Below, one piece after another: positions 52,221 to 60,054 of a DNA stretch of 64,000 bases. The stretch's first letter is position 1. Each line of letters starts with the position of its first letter. The stretch is taken from the NCBI RefSeq assembly GCF_015689335.1, contig NZ_CP065053.1, positions 4,960,001-5,024,000 on the forward strand, in the 5' to 3' direction. Under the pieces are notes generated by a model. That model did no database searches. It saw nothing but the letters and a program-made list of their open reading frames with translations, and was not told the DNA's origin. This DNA is from Massilia antarctica. GTDB taxonomy: Bacteria; Pseudomonadota; Gammaproteobacteria; Burkholderiales; Burkholderiaceae_D. Both the position numbers and the translations under genes were made by a program.

Positions 52221-54395
52221 GTGGAGCGCGATTTGCAGGTGGATGAGCAAGAACTGGGTCATTATCGGCTGAAGCGTCTGTTGGGTGAGGGTGGCTTCGG
52301 GCAGGTATACGAGGCCTGGGATTCCAAGCTCCAGCGTACCATCGCCATCAAGCGACTCAAACCGCAATTGCTGTCGTCGCGGCCGGACAACCTGCTCGAC
52401 GAAGCGCGGCTGGCCGCGTCCCTGCGCCATCCGTGCTTCGTGCGCATTTTCTCGATCGAGGGCGATAGCGCCCAGCAATCGATCGTCATGGAATTCGTCG
52501 ACGGCTGTACCCTGCGCGAAGCAGGCAAGAGCGGCCCGATGTCCGAGGAGTCGGTGCTCGACATCGTGGCCCAGGTGGCCGACGCCATGCGCGAAGCCCA
52601 CGCCGCGCGCTTGATCCACGGCGACATCAAGCCGGCCAACCTGATGCTCGAAGCGTCCGGCAAGGTGCGCATCATGGACTTCGGCCTGGCGCGCAAGATC
52701 GATCCGCAGGCGACCGAATCGGTGGTGTTCGACCAGACCGAGGGCACCATCGCCTACCTGGCGCCGGAATTGATGATGGGCTCCACCCTGAGCGCGCAAA
52801 GCGATGTGTATTCGCTCGGCGTGGTGATGTACGAGCTGCTCACCGGCACCCGTCCGTTTTCGCACCTGAGCGGGCTGGCGCTGGCCGCGGCCCACATTCA
52901 GTCATCCTCCGGCCTGTGGCCGTTTCCGGCCGAAACCAGCGCCGGCGTGGTCGCGCTGGTGCGCGCGATGACGGCGCGCCAGGTCGAGGACCGGCTCCCC
53001 TCGATGCAAGCGGTGCAGGAGGCGGCGCTGGGCCTGCGCCATCCATCGCCAGCAGCGGAGGCACCGGCCACGCCGGCGGGCGCAGACGCGGCGCTCTGGT
53101 TCGGCCGGAACAAGGTGCGCATCGCCATGGTCGTGGCCGGGCTCGCGCTCGCGGCCGGCCTGGGCGGCGTGCTGCGCGGCGGCGGCCTGGGCGACTGGTA
53201 CCAGCGCAACGATCCCTTCTTTTCCGAAGCGACGGCGATGCAGACCGGCCTGACGGCGCTCAAGACCTTCGAACGTCCCGAAAGCCTGGACCTGGCAGTG
53301 CGCAGCTTTTCCGCCATTCTCGCGCACGATCCGAACCATGCTGGCGCCGCCGCCGGATTGTCGTTCGCCTACTGCTTCAAGCAAACCAGCGAACGGCGCG
53401 ACGACGCCTGGCTCAAGCGCGCCGATGCCAGCGCCCAGCTCGCCATCAAGCTCAACCCCCAGCTGGCGCTGGGCTACGCGGCCCAGGCCATCGTGCGCTC
53501 CGGCCAGCGCAGGCTGCCGGAGGCGCTGACCTTGGCCGAGCATGCCTTGCGGCTCGACCCGCTCAACTGGTTCGGGCTCATTGCCAAGAGTAACGTTCTG
53601 ACCCGCGCGCGCCGGTTTGCCGAGTCCGAGCACACCCTGCGCGAAGCGATCAAACTCTATCCGGCCGACCATGTGCTGCAAGACTTGCTGGGCACCATGT
53701 TTTACGAGCAGGGGCAATTCCAGAATGCCGAGCAGGCTTTCCGGCGCAGCATCAAGCTGCAGCCGGATACGGTCAATTCCTACGCCAACCTCAGCCTCGC
53801 CTTGCAGCGCCAGAACCGCATGGATGAAAGCCTGCAAGTGTTGCAGCAAGGCTTGCAGGTGCGTCCCACGGGCGACCTCTACACCAACCTGGGCAATGCC
53901 CTGTTCAACCGCGCCGATTACGTCGGCGCGGCCGAGGCGTTCGAGCGCGCCGTCGCGCCCCCGTTCGCGAGCCATTCCGATTATCTGCGCTGGGCCAACC
54001 TGGGCGACACCCTGCGCTGGATCCCGGGACGCGAGGACGAGTCGCGCAAGGCTTACCGCCAAGCGCTCGGCATACTCAAGCCGCTGGTGGCCGAGGCTCC
54101 GGGCGACCCGACCTTGCAGTCGCGCATGGGACTGTACGAGGCGCGCCTGGGCGAGCGCGCACCGGCGCTGGAACATACCCGGCGCGCCGTGGAAATGCGC
54201 GCGGATGATGCCAACCTGCGCTTTCGCGCCGTCATGGCCTATGAGCTGCTGGGCGAGCGCGACCGCGCCTTGGCGGAATTGGCGGCGGCGCGCCAGCGCG
54301 GCTATCCCGTCCATCTCATCAACGCCGAGCCCGACCTGATCGGACTGCGGCGCGACCCGCGCTACTTTGATTCCACCACAGAAAGTGACAAATGA
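52221..54395 (+). CDS. Membrane Ser/Thr protein kinase with TPR domain
   Basis: 724 residues from a GTG at 52221. The kinase domain covers ~13-275: Gly loop LGEGGFGQVYEAWD, Lys in IAIKRLKPQ, catalytic loop HGDIKPANLML at residues 133-143 (HGD in place of HRD), DFGLA and the APE-like TIAYLAPEL. One membrane helix at ~300-320 is followed by about 400 residues of TPR (for example AEQAFRRSIKLQPDTVNSYA). The C-terminal TPRs are thus on the periplasmic side, suggesting a sensor. It overlaps the next gene by 4 bp (ATGA), and the converging gene is an FHA-like/sigma-54 activator, a likely target of phosphorylation. Confidence 0.93.
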   Translation: MERDLQVDEQELGHYRLKRLLGEGGFGQVYEAWDSKLQRTIAIKRLKPQLLSSRPDNLLDEARLAASLRHPCFVRIFSIEGDSAQQSIVMEFVDGCTLREAGKSGPMSEESVLDIVAQVADAMREAHAARLIHGDIKPANLMLEASGKVRIMDFGLARKIDPQATESVVFDQTEGTIAYLAPELMMGSTLSAQSDVYSLGVVMYELLTGTRPFSHLSGLALAAAHIQSSSGLWPFPAETSAGVVALVRAMTARQVEDRLPSMQAVQEAALGLRHPSPAAEAPATPAGADAALWFGRNKVRIAMVVAGLALAAGLGGVLRGGGLGDWYQRNDPFFSEATAMQTGLTALKTFERPESLDLAVRSFSAILAHDPNHAGAAAGLSFAYCFKQTSERRDDAWLKRADASAQLAIKLNPQLALGYAAQAIVRSGQRRLPEALTLAEHALRLDPLNWFGLIAKSNVLTRARRFAESEHTLREAIKLYPADHVLQDLLGTMFYEQGQFQNAEQAFRRSIKLQPDTVNSYANLSLALQRQNRMDESLQVLQQGLQVRPTGDLYTNLGNALFNRADYVGAAEAFERAVAPPFASHSDYLRWANLGDTLRWIPGREDESRKAYRQALGILKPLVAEAPGDPTLQSRMGLYEARLGERAPALEHTRRAVEMRADDANLRFRAVMAYELLGERDRALAELAAARQRGYPVHLINAEPDLIGLRRDPRYFDSTTESDK

Positions 54396-55015
54396 AGAAA
54401 CCGACATCCATGCTTCTGGAAGCTAATTTCGACATTAACCAGATCGGCGAAACCCTGGAATGGAAGTTCAGCCGCAAGGATGGGGATGGCAACCCCGTCA
54501 CCGGCCGTTACGCCGGCGCCATCTACTTCACCATGGGCGAATTGGTGCACATCAAGGTGCGCGCGGGCGGCTACGAACAGTTCGAATCATTCAAGGTGCT
54601 CGACTGCTCGCTGATCACGCGCCCGCAAATCGTCTGCATCGCGCCCGGCCAGTTGGCCGCGTATGCCAGGCCGTCGCCCTTCGATGGCGTGGCCGGCGCC
54701 TGCGTGAGCGTTGCGGCGGACGAATTCGGCCCGGGCCATGCCCATGCGAGCGAGGAAGGCGGACGCAAATACCACACGATTTCCCGCAAATGGGACCAGT
54801 TCCTCACCGTCGGCGACGACAGCGGTCGCTGGGAAGTCTCGTTCGTGCTGACCGTCGAAATCACGCGCTGCTCCGGCAGGCAGGAAAGGCGCGTGTTCGC
54901 CTTCGATCCTGAAGGCGTGGTCGGCGCCGGCGTGACCCCGCCCGACATGGATGACAGCGGCGACGGCATGGCGTGCATGCCCGAAGGCGATGTCAACGGC
55001 GGCGTGCCGGCCTGA
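54392..55015 (+). CDS. Protein of unknown function coupled to the Ser/Thr kinase
   Basis: 207 residues from an ATG overlapping the kinase stop. No signal peptide. It is beta-rich (EWKFSRKDGDGNPVTGRYAG, IYFTMGELVHIKVRAGG, KWDQFLTVGDDSGRWEVSFV) and ends with the acidic stretch DDSGDGMACMPEGD. I do not recognise the fold. Coupling to the kinase suggests a partner or substrate. It ends 9 bp from the converging activator gene. Confidence 0.78.
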   Translation: MKKPTSMLLEANFDINQIGETLEWKFSRKDGDGNPVTGRYAGAIYFTMGELVHIKVRAGGYEQFESFKVLDCSLITRPQIVCIAPGQLAAYARPSPFDGVAGACVSVAADEFGPGHAHASEEGGRKYHTISRKWDQFLTVGDDSGRWEVSFVLTVEITRCSGRQERRVFAFDPEGVVGAGVTPPDMDDSGDGMACMPEGDVNGGVPA

Positions 55016-55024
55016 TCGGCCAGC

Positions 55025-56596
55025 TCAGCTGGTGCCAGTATCCAGGCCGAGCACCCGCAGATGGCGGCGCAGCGCCTCGCTCGGGGTTTTGAGGCGCGAG
55101 GCGCAGCGGGCCAGGTCGCCGCCATCGGCGCGCAAGGCGGCGTCGAGTTCATCGCGCGGAATCAGGGCCGCCGGGCGGATCGCCGGATGCGCTTCGATCA
55201 GCTTGTACAGCGATGGCCGCGACAAGCCCAGCTGCTGGGCCGCGCCGCTGATCTGCCAGCCGTGCTCCTCGAGCGCGCCGAGCAGGTCGTCGTTGCTGAT
55301 CTCGGCCAGCTTGCGGCGTGGGGCCGCCTCGGACGGCTCCTTCAGGCTGGCGCTGCGCGCTGGTTCGAAGGGGGCCGCGAGGCTGGCGCTGGCCGAGCGC
55401 TGCGGCGCCGCCGCCTGCACGTACTGCGACAGCAGCGGACGCTCGCCCGCCTGCAGCGCCATCACCATGCGCCGTGCCACGTTGGACAACTGGCGGATAT
55501 TTCCCGGCCAATCGTAATTACACATCTCGCTCACCAGCGCGGGCGGGAAGGCGGCCAGCTCCTCGGCGCTCAAGCCGCAGCCTTTTAACATGTGCAGCAG
55601 CAGCACGCCGATATCCTCGCGCCGTTCGCGCAGGGTTGGCACCCGGATCACGAACGCTTCCATACGGCGCAGCAAAGGCTGGTTGAACCCGCGCGCGTCC
55701 AGATCCTGGTCGGTGGCGGCGATCAGGCGCGCCGTGGTGCGCGCATCCTGGCTTGCGCCGAGCGGGCGGTAGCAGCCCGTTTCCAGCACCCGCAGCAGCA
55801 TCGGCTGTACCGACGCCGGCGTGTCGCCCAGTTCGTCGAGGAACAGGGTGCCGCCGTCGGCTTCGGCGAACAAGCCCTGGCGCGGCGCCTGCGCGCCCGT
55901 GTAGGCGCCCTTGGCCGCGCCGAACAGGTCGGCCGCGGCCAGCGACTCGCTCAGGGTCGCCATGTTCACCGCCACCAGCGGATTGGCGCTGCGCTTGCTG
56001 GCCTGGTGGATCGCGCGCGCGGCCACATCCTTGCCGGTGCCGGTCTCGCCCAGCAGCAGCACGGCCAGGTCGGTGCCCGCCACCTGGCGGATCAGCTCGC
56101 GCGTGGCGATGGCGCCGCTGCTCACGCCCAGCAGGCCGGGAAACAGGTTAGGGCGCGGAAAACTCGTCATCCAGTGCAGGCACAGCAGCACATGGCCGCC
56201 CAGGCCCAGCACCACGCCGGCGGCCACGTCCTCGCGGCTGAAGCTGCGGGTGCCGCTCAGCAAGGTGCCATTGACTTCGAGCGCCATGCGGCTGTCCGGC
56301 GCGGCCAGTTCGACACTGTCGCTGGCGGTGCGGCGCACCATCAGCGGCGCGCGCGCGATGGCCCGGTGGCCCAGCGCGATGCCATCCTGGCCGGGACGGA
56401 AGAACAGCGGCGCGTAGCGGCACACCTCGATCGCGCCTTCCTCGGCCGGGCCGATGAATTGCTCGCCGATGCGCTCGGTTTCCGGATGCCACAGGATCGT
56501 CAGTCCCAGCAGGGCACTGGTGATGCCATTTTTCTGCGAGAAAAGCTGCGTCGTCAGCGTGTTATCAACATCATTCACCGTTCGGCTCCATGGCAC
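55025..56596 (-). CDS. Sigma-54 dependent transcriptional activator with FHA-like N-terminus
   Basis: 523 residues from a GTG at 56596 (GTG 56578 is possible). Residues ~40-140 are beta-rich with an FHA-like layout but no certain pThr-binding signature. The AAA+ domain (~155-375) has Walker A GETGTGKD, the sigma-54 contact loop as GAYTGA (Phe to Tyr) and Walker [10 protein letters not shown]. Two Fis-type HTH units follow ([20 protein letters not shown] and the C-terminal [20 protein letters not shown]). It presumably binds the dyads at 56645 and 56731 and activates the promoter at 56817. Confidence 0.92.
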   Translation of the reverse strand: MPWSRTVNDVDNTLTTQLFSQKNGITSALLGLTILWHPETERIGEQFIGPAEEGAIEVCRYAPLFFRPGQDGIALGHRAIARAPLMVRRTASDSVELAAPDSRMALEVNGTLLSGTRSFSREDVAAGVVLGLGGHVLLCLHWMTSFPRPNLFPGLLGVSSGAIATRELIRQVAGTDLAVLLLGETGTGKDVAARAIHQASKRSANPLVAVNMATLSESLAAADLFGAAKGAYTGAQAPRQGLFAEADGGTLFLDELGDTPASVQPMLLRVLETGCYRPLGASQDARTTARLIAATDQDLDARGFNQPLLRRMEAFVIRVPTLRERREDIGVLLLHMLKGCGLSAEELAAFPPALVSEMCNYDWPGNIRQLSNVARRMVMALQAGERPLLSQYVQAAAPQRSASASLAAPFEPARSASLKEPSEAAPRRKLAEISNDDLLGALEEHGWQISGAAQQLGLSRPSLYKLIEAHPAIRPAALIPRDELDAALRADGGDLARCASRLKTPSEALRRHLRVLGLDTGTS

Positions 56597-56644
56597 AGCG
56601 TTTAGTAATTGCTAATTATAGAGCAAGGTTGCCAATTGTTGACA

Positions 56645-56666
56645 TGTAAAGAGCTGGCGCTTTACA
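56645..56666. promoter_or_regulatory. Activator-site dyad 1
   Basis: TGTAAAG-N8-CTTTACA (56645-56651, 56660-56666), an exact copy of the arms at 56731, embedded in ACATGTAAAGAGC which is also repeated. It lies ~49 bp upstream of the activator start and ~170 bp from the -24/-12 promoter. A further half site (TTTTACACGT) follows at 56671. Confidence 0.8.
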
Positions 56667-56730
56667 CGTGTTTTACACGTTTCGGCCCGCATCCCCTGCG
56701 GCGGCTTTCGGATCATCTTGCCTTCGGACA

Positions 56731-56752
56731 TGTAAAGAGCCCTTCCTTTACA
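56731..56752. promoter_or_regulatory. Activator-site dyad 2
   Basis: TGTAAAG-N8-CTTTACA (56731-56737, 56746-56752) with the same arms and the same 8-base spacer as dyad 1, and the shared ACATGTAAAGAGC context. Centres of the two dyads are 86 bp apart, and dyad 2 is ~84 bp from the sigma-54 promoter, so the three sites are almost evenly spaced. Confidence 0.8.
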
Positions 56753-56816
56753 CGCTCGTTGACATGTTTTTCCTTGTAAATCAAGGAATTGCCATGTCAT
56801 TGACGCACTTATCAGT

Positions 56817-56833
56817 GTGGCACGGGAGTTGCT
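56817..56833 (+). promoter_or_regulatory. Sigma-54 (-24/-12) promoter
   Basis: GTGGCACGGGAGTTGCT holds the -24 GG (56819-56820) and -12 GC (56831-56832) 12 bp apart, matching TGGCAC-N5-TTGC. Expected start near 56844, giving a ~52-nt leader to the ATG at 56896. The 299-bp intergenic region holds the promoter, the two dyads, and no other gene. Confidence 0.85.
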
Positions 56834-56895
56834 ATGTATCAAAGGGTAGCCTTGTCGGGCTGCAAATAGCTAATCAGCAAGAGAGAGTAGGAAAC

Positions 56896-57720
56896 ATGGG
56901 TATCGTGATCGAGAGTTATGCATTTGTTGGCGTGGCAACCCGGGCAACCGGGCCGACGGCCCAGGTATGGCTGCCGCCCGGCTTTACCTTGACTGGCGGC
57001 GGCGCCTACGACATGGGCCGCGGCACCTCGAACACCCTGACCGCCTGCTACCCGACCCGCAACTACGCCGGCGTCTTCAACGGCTGGACCGCGGCCGGCC
57101 GCGATTTCGGCCTGGCCGACCCGGTGCCGCTGGCGGTGTACGCGGTCGGCATCCGCATCACCCGCGACGGGGTGCCGGTCAAGGTCGAGCAGCAAGTGTT
57201 TTCGGCCACCAGCGCGCTGGTGTCGGAACCGGGTGTGAGCGTCAAGCTCGGCGCCGGCTGGATCGGCACCGGCGGCGGCGCCCAGGATAACTACGCCACC
57301 CCCGTGAACGGCAACATGCTCACCGCCAGCTACCCGTTGATCGGCGCCGACGGCAAGATCTGCGGCTGGAGCGCCGCCGGGCGCGACCACGACGCGGTGG
57401 ACCAGGCCCGCGTGACTGCCTTCGTGATCGGCATCCGCACCGGGCCGGACGTGGCGCTGGACGCCCACATCGTCTCGAACACCAGCCTCCTGACCGGATA
57501 CCCGAGCGCGCTGGTGGCCGCGCCGCGCGGCAATGCCGTGGTGGCCGGCGGCGGCGCGCTGGTGGGCGAAAACGGGCGCGGCACCATGCTGAGCGCCTCG
57601 TGTCCCATCATCAGCAGCCAGGATGGCCGCCTGACCGGCTGGTTCGCCGCGCGCAAGGTGCAAAAATCGGCCCCGCCGAGCGGCATTACCGCCTATGGAG
57701 TCATGCTTGAAGCTGCGTGA
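56896..57720 (+). CDS. Protein with three ~85-residue repeats, unknown
   Basis: 274 residues from the ATG at 56896 with AGGAA at the right distance. Three copies of one module are visible: LTGGGAYDMGRGTSN...GVFNGWTAAGRDF, GTGGGAQDNYATPV...KICGWSAAGRDH and VAGGGALVGENGRG...LTGWFAARK, each ending in a VYAVGIRI/FVIGIRT/YGVMLE-type strand. This suggests a three-bladed or pseudo-threefold beta protein such as a lectin-like fold. There is no signal peptide. It overlaps the haem-protein gene by 26 bp. Function unknown. Confidence 0.85.
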   Translation: MGIVIESYAFVGVATRATGPTAQVWLPPGFTLTGGGAYDMGRGTSNTLTACYPTRNYAGVFNGWTAAGRDFGLADPVPLAVYAVGIRITRDGVPVKVEQQVFSATSALVSEPGVSVKLGAGWIGTGGGAQDNYATPVNGNMLTASYPLIGADGKICGWSAAGRDHDAVDQARVTAFVIGIRTGPDVALDAHIVSNTSLLTGYPSALVAAPRGNAVVAGGGALVGENGRGTMLSASCPIISSQDGRLTGWFAARKVQKSAPPSGITAYGVMLEAA

Positions 57721-58939
57721 CTGGATCCTGATCGCCCTGGCGCTGCTGGCAATGGCGGTGGACTTGCCGGCGCGCGCCGCCGGCGCGGTCGGCGCCAGCG
57801 GCGGCCTGCTGGCCAGCGGCATCCACTCCGACCGCCTGGCGTGGCAGCACTTCGCCGGCATCGTGGCGCCGGCCGGGCACGGCCGGGTCGAATTCGAAAC
57901 CTGGGCGGCCGACGACAACATCTACACCGAGACCCCGGCCTGGCCGGGCGACGACGCCGCCCAGCGGCGCCTGCGCAGCAGCGTGCTGCAGCGCGTGCTG
58001 GCGCCCCATGGCAGCCTTGACGCGCCGGTTGGCGATTGCGGCGCGGTGCTTGACGCCGGCTCGGGCAATTTTCCGGTCCAGGCCCCGCAGCCCGGCCAGG
58101 CGCCGTGCTTCGCGGAGGAAGTCAGGCGCAATCTCGCCACCTACCGCTACATCGTGCAAAACGGGCTCAATACCCAGGCCGGGCTGGCCGCCGCCTACCA
58201 GAAGGCGCAAAGCGGCTGGCGCGTGTCGCTGCCGGAAGACGCGGTCCAGGTCAAGGCCGACTGGGTGCCGGTCGAGACCCTGATCGCCTGGCTGGGACGC
58301 AACGGCGTGCGCCTGACCGGCTCGCAGGTACGCGCCCAGTTCCACACCACCTTCGCACAGGGAACCAGCTTCGCGCTGGTGGCCATGCATATCAGTTCCA
58401 AGGACGCGCCGAACTGGGTCTGGGCCAGCTTCGAGCACCGCCTCAATCCGGGCCGCTGCGACACCATGGGCTGCAACGACAGCTACGGCGCGGCGCGCCG
58501 CACCATCGCCCCGCAGGCCGGTGCGCACAACGGCCAGTACGCCGACTGCGCCAAGACGGCGGCGCTGAAAAAACTGTTCGAGGTCAAGCGCGTGGCGCCG
58601 GCGTGGAACAACTACTGCCTCAAGGCCTCCGAAATCGCGTTTGTGGCGCGCGACGGCACGCCGCTCATGCACGGCAATTCGTTCACCGAGCGGGTCGCGG
58701 CCGGGATCCCGATCAAGCGTTCCTCGTGCATTTCCTGCCACGCCAGCGCGGGTTTCAGCCGCGACGGCAGTGCCTACATCAAGCAACTCACTTCGCACCC
58801 CATGGGCACGGTAAAACTGCCCGCCGATATCGTCGCCAACGATTTCATCTGGGGCATCCTGACAATCAACGCCGTGCCAGTGGAGCAGGCGAAGATCCCG
58901 CATAACCTCGATCGAACGAGGATTACAGCCAGACGATAG
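57695..58939 (+). CDS. Secreted protein with a single CxxCH haem-binding motif
   Basis: 414 residues from the ATG at 57695. A signal peptide (ILIALALLAMAVDLPARA) targets it to the periplasm. The C-terminal region has CISCHASAGFSRDGSAYI, a c-type haem site with the CxxCH motif. Other Cys pairs (GDCGAV, PCFAEE, RCDTMGCND, DCAKT, YCLK) suggest disulfides. Residues NWVWASFEHRLNPGRCDT and WNNYCLK are the best-conserved-looking parts. I do not assign a reaction. An electron-transfer or haem-based enzyme role is an inference. It ends just before a strong terminator. Confidence 0.88.
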   Translation: MESCLKLRDWILIALALLAMAVDLPARAAGAVGASGGLLASGIHSDRLAWQHFAGIVAPAGHGRVEFETWAADDNIYTETPAWPGDDAAQRRLRSSVLQRVLAPHGSLDAPVGDCGAVLDAGSGNFPVQAPQPGQAPCFAEEVRRNLATYRYIVQNGLNTQAGLAAAYQKAQSGWRVSLPEDAVQVKADWVPVETLIAWLGRNGVRLTGSQVRAQFHTTFAQGTSFALVAMHISSKDAPNWVWASFEHRLNPGRCDTMGCNDSYGAARRTIAPQAGAHNGQYADCAKTAALKKLFEVKRVAPAWNNYCLKASEIAFVARDGTPLMHGNSFTERVAAGIPIKRSSCISCHASAGFSRDGSAYIKQLTSHPMGTVKLPADIVANDFIWGILTINAVPVEQAKIPHNLDRTRITARR

Positions 58940-58987
58940 GCGGACGGCGTTCCACCGCGCCTGCCGCTGCACCCTTCGTCTCCTTTT

Positions 58988-59015
58988 ACGCGCACCCAGG
59001 GTGCGCGTTTTTTTT
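58988..59015 (+). terminator. Strong intrinsic terminator of the sigma-54 operon
   Basis: ACGCGCACCC/GGGTGCGCGT form a perfect 10-bp stem (58988-58997, 58999-59008) around a single A, effectively a 9-bp stem with a 3-base loop, followed by eight T (59008-59015). Confidence 0.93.
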
Positions 59016-59037
59016 CTGTAGCGCCTGGCCGCGGCGA

Positions 59038-60054
59038 TCATTTCTCCGGTTCGATGCATGCTGAACTCTGCTTGGACACGTACACGGGATTTTCCTGCCT
59101 GCGGAACTCGCAGTAGTAACTGTATTCGAATTGCCGGAAACCTTTATCCCTGCTCTTTTCGTCGTTGCGGATGAAGGTCAGCACAGCGCCGGGATAGTCT
59201 TTTTTAAGCCGTTCCAGATAGTCATTACAGGCGGCCGTGCGATTGAAGCCGCCTCCGCGCCACTCGCCCCAATCTTTTTTGTGTTCATCGATGGCATAGC
59301 GTTCGATCCCGTGGCTGGGATGCTGGCAGACGGGGTAGGCGGCGCAGGCGGCGGATTTCTTCGATCCCACCCCGGCGGCGCTCAACAGATGCTGGGCGCG
59401 GGCGATCGGAATCACGTAGGTGATCAATTGCCCACGGTCGTTCAATGCCACCGCCATCCCGACCACCGTGCCATATTGCCCGAACACCGGGCTGCCGCTA
59501 TTGCCCGGACTAAATGCCAGATTGGTTTGCCACCACGGCTTGATCTGACCTTCCACGATGGTGTTTTGCGCCGTTTTCTGTCCGCCGGGTACCAGCGCCA
59601 GATCCGCCGAACCGGCAAAGCCGAGTCCGCTCAATGGGGCGCCCACGGCAATATCGCCCGGCGCGGCGATCGTCACGGCCGGCCACGGCGCATTCGCCGG
59701 CGCCGCCGGCAGCTTCAGCAGCGCCAGGTCGGATTCGGGATCGCGCGAGACAATGCTCGCTTCGACGGGCGGGTTGAGCAGGGAGCCGGGGCGCACGGTC
59801 ACCATCGCTGAATTGATCGTCAGGTCCTTCAGTTGCGGGCTGACGACATGGGCGTTGGTCAGCACATGACCAGCCGGCGAGACAATGAATCCGGTGCCAT
59901 AGTCAACGCCGGTGCCGTCGGGCGTGCTGTACTCGTACTTGATATGCACGGTCGCGCCCTGGTTGGCAGTGAACAGGCACTGCATGTCCTGGGCCGCCGC
60001 GCAGGGCGACAGGACAGCGAACACGGTCCAGCAAAAGCGAATTCGCGTGCTCAT
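59038..60054 (-). CDS. Secreted trypsin-like serine protease (S1C type)
   Basis: 338 residues. A signal peptide ends near CAAAQ-DMQ. The triad is seen as His (VLTNAHVVS), Asp (RDPESDLALLKL) and Ser (FSPGNSGSPVFG), with GTGFIVSPAGHVLTNAHVV typical of HtrA/DegP-like proteases. There is no PDZ domain. Instead a Cys-rich C-terminal ~100 residues (ACAAYPVCQHPSHGIERYAI, FNRTAACNDYLERLKKDY) follows. It overlaps the upstream NlpC/P60-like gene by 4 bp (ATGA). Confidence 0.9.
   Translation of the reverse strand: MSTRIRFCWTVFAVLSPCAAAQDMQCLFTANQGATVHIKYEYSTPDGTGVDYGTGFIVSPAGHVLTNAHVVSPQLKDLTINSAMVTVRPGSLLNPPVEASIVSRDPESDLALLKLPAAPANAPWPAVTIAAPGDIAVGAPLSGLGFAGSADLALVPGGQKTAQNTIVEGQIKPWWQTNLAFSPGNSGSPVFGQYGTVVGMAVALNDRGQLITYVIPIARAQHLLSAAGVGSKKSAACAAYPVCQHPSHGIERYAIDEHKKDWGEWRGGGFNRTAACNDYLERLKKDYPGAVLTFIRNDEKSRDKGFRQFEYSYYCEFRRQENPVYVSKQSSACIEPEK

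Noticed and set aside
56612..56842. Minus-strand 76-codon frame in the activator-operon gap
   Set aside because: It covers the dyads and most of the sigma-54 promoter, and the sequence has no domain. The DNA is better explained by regulatory sites.
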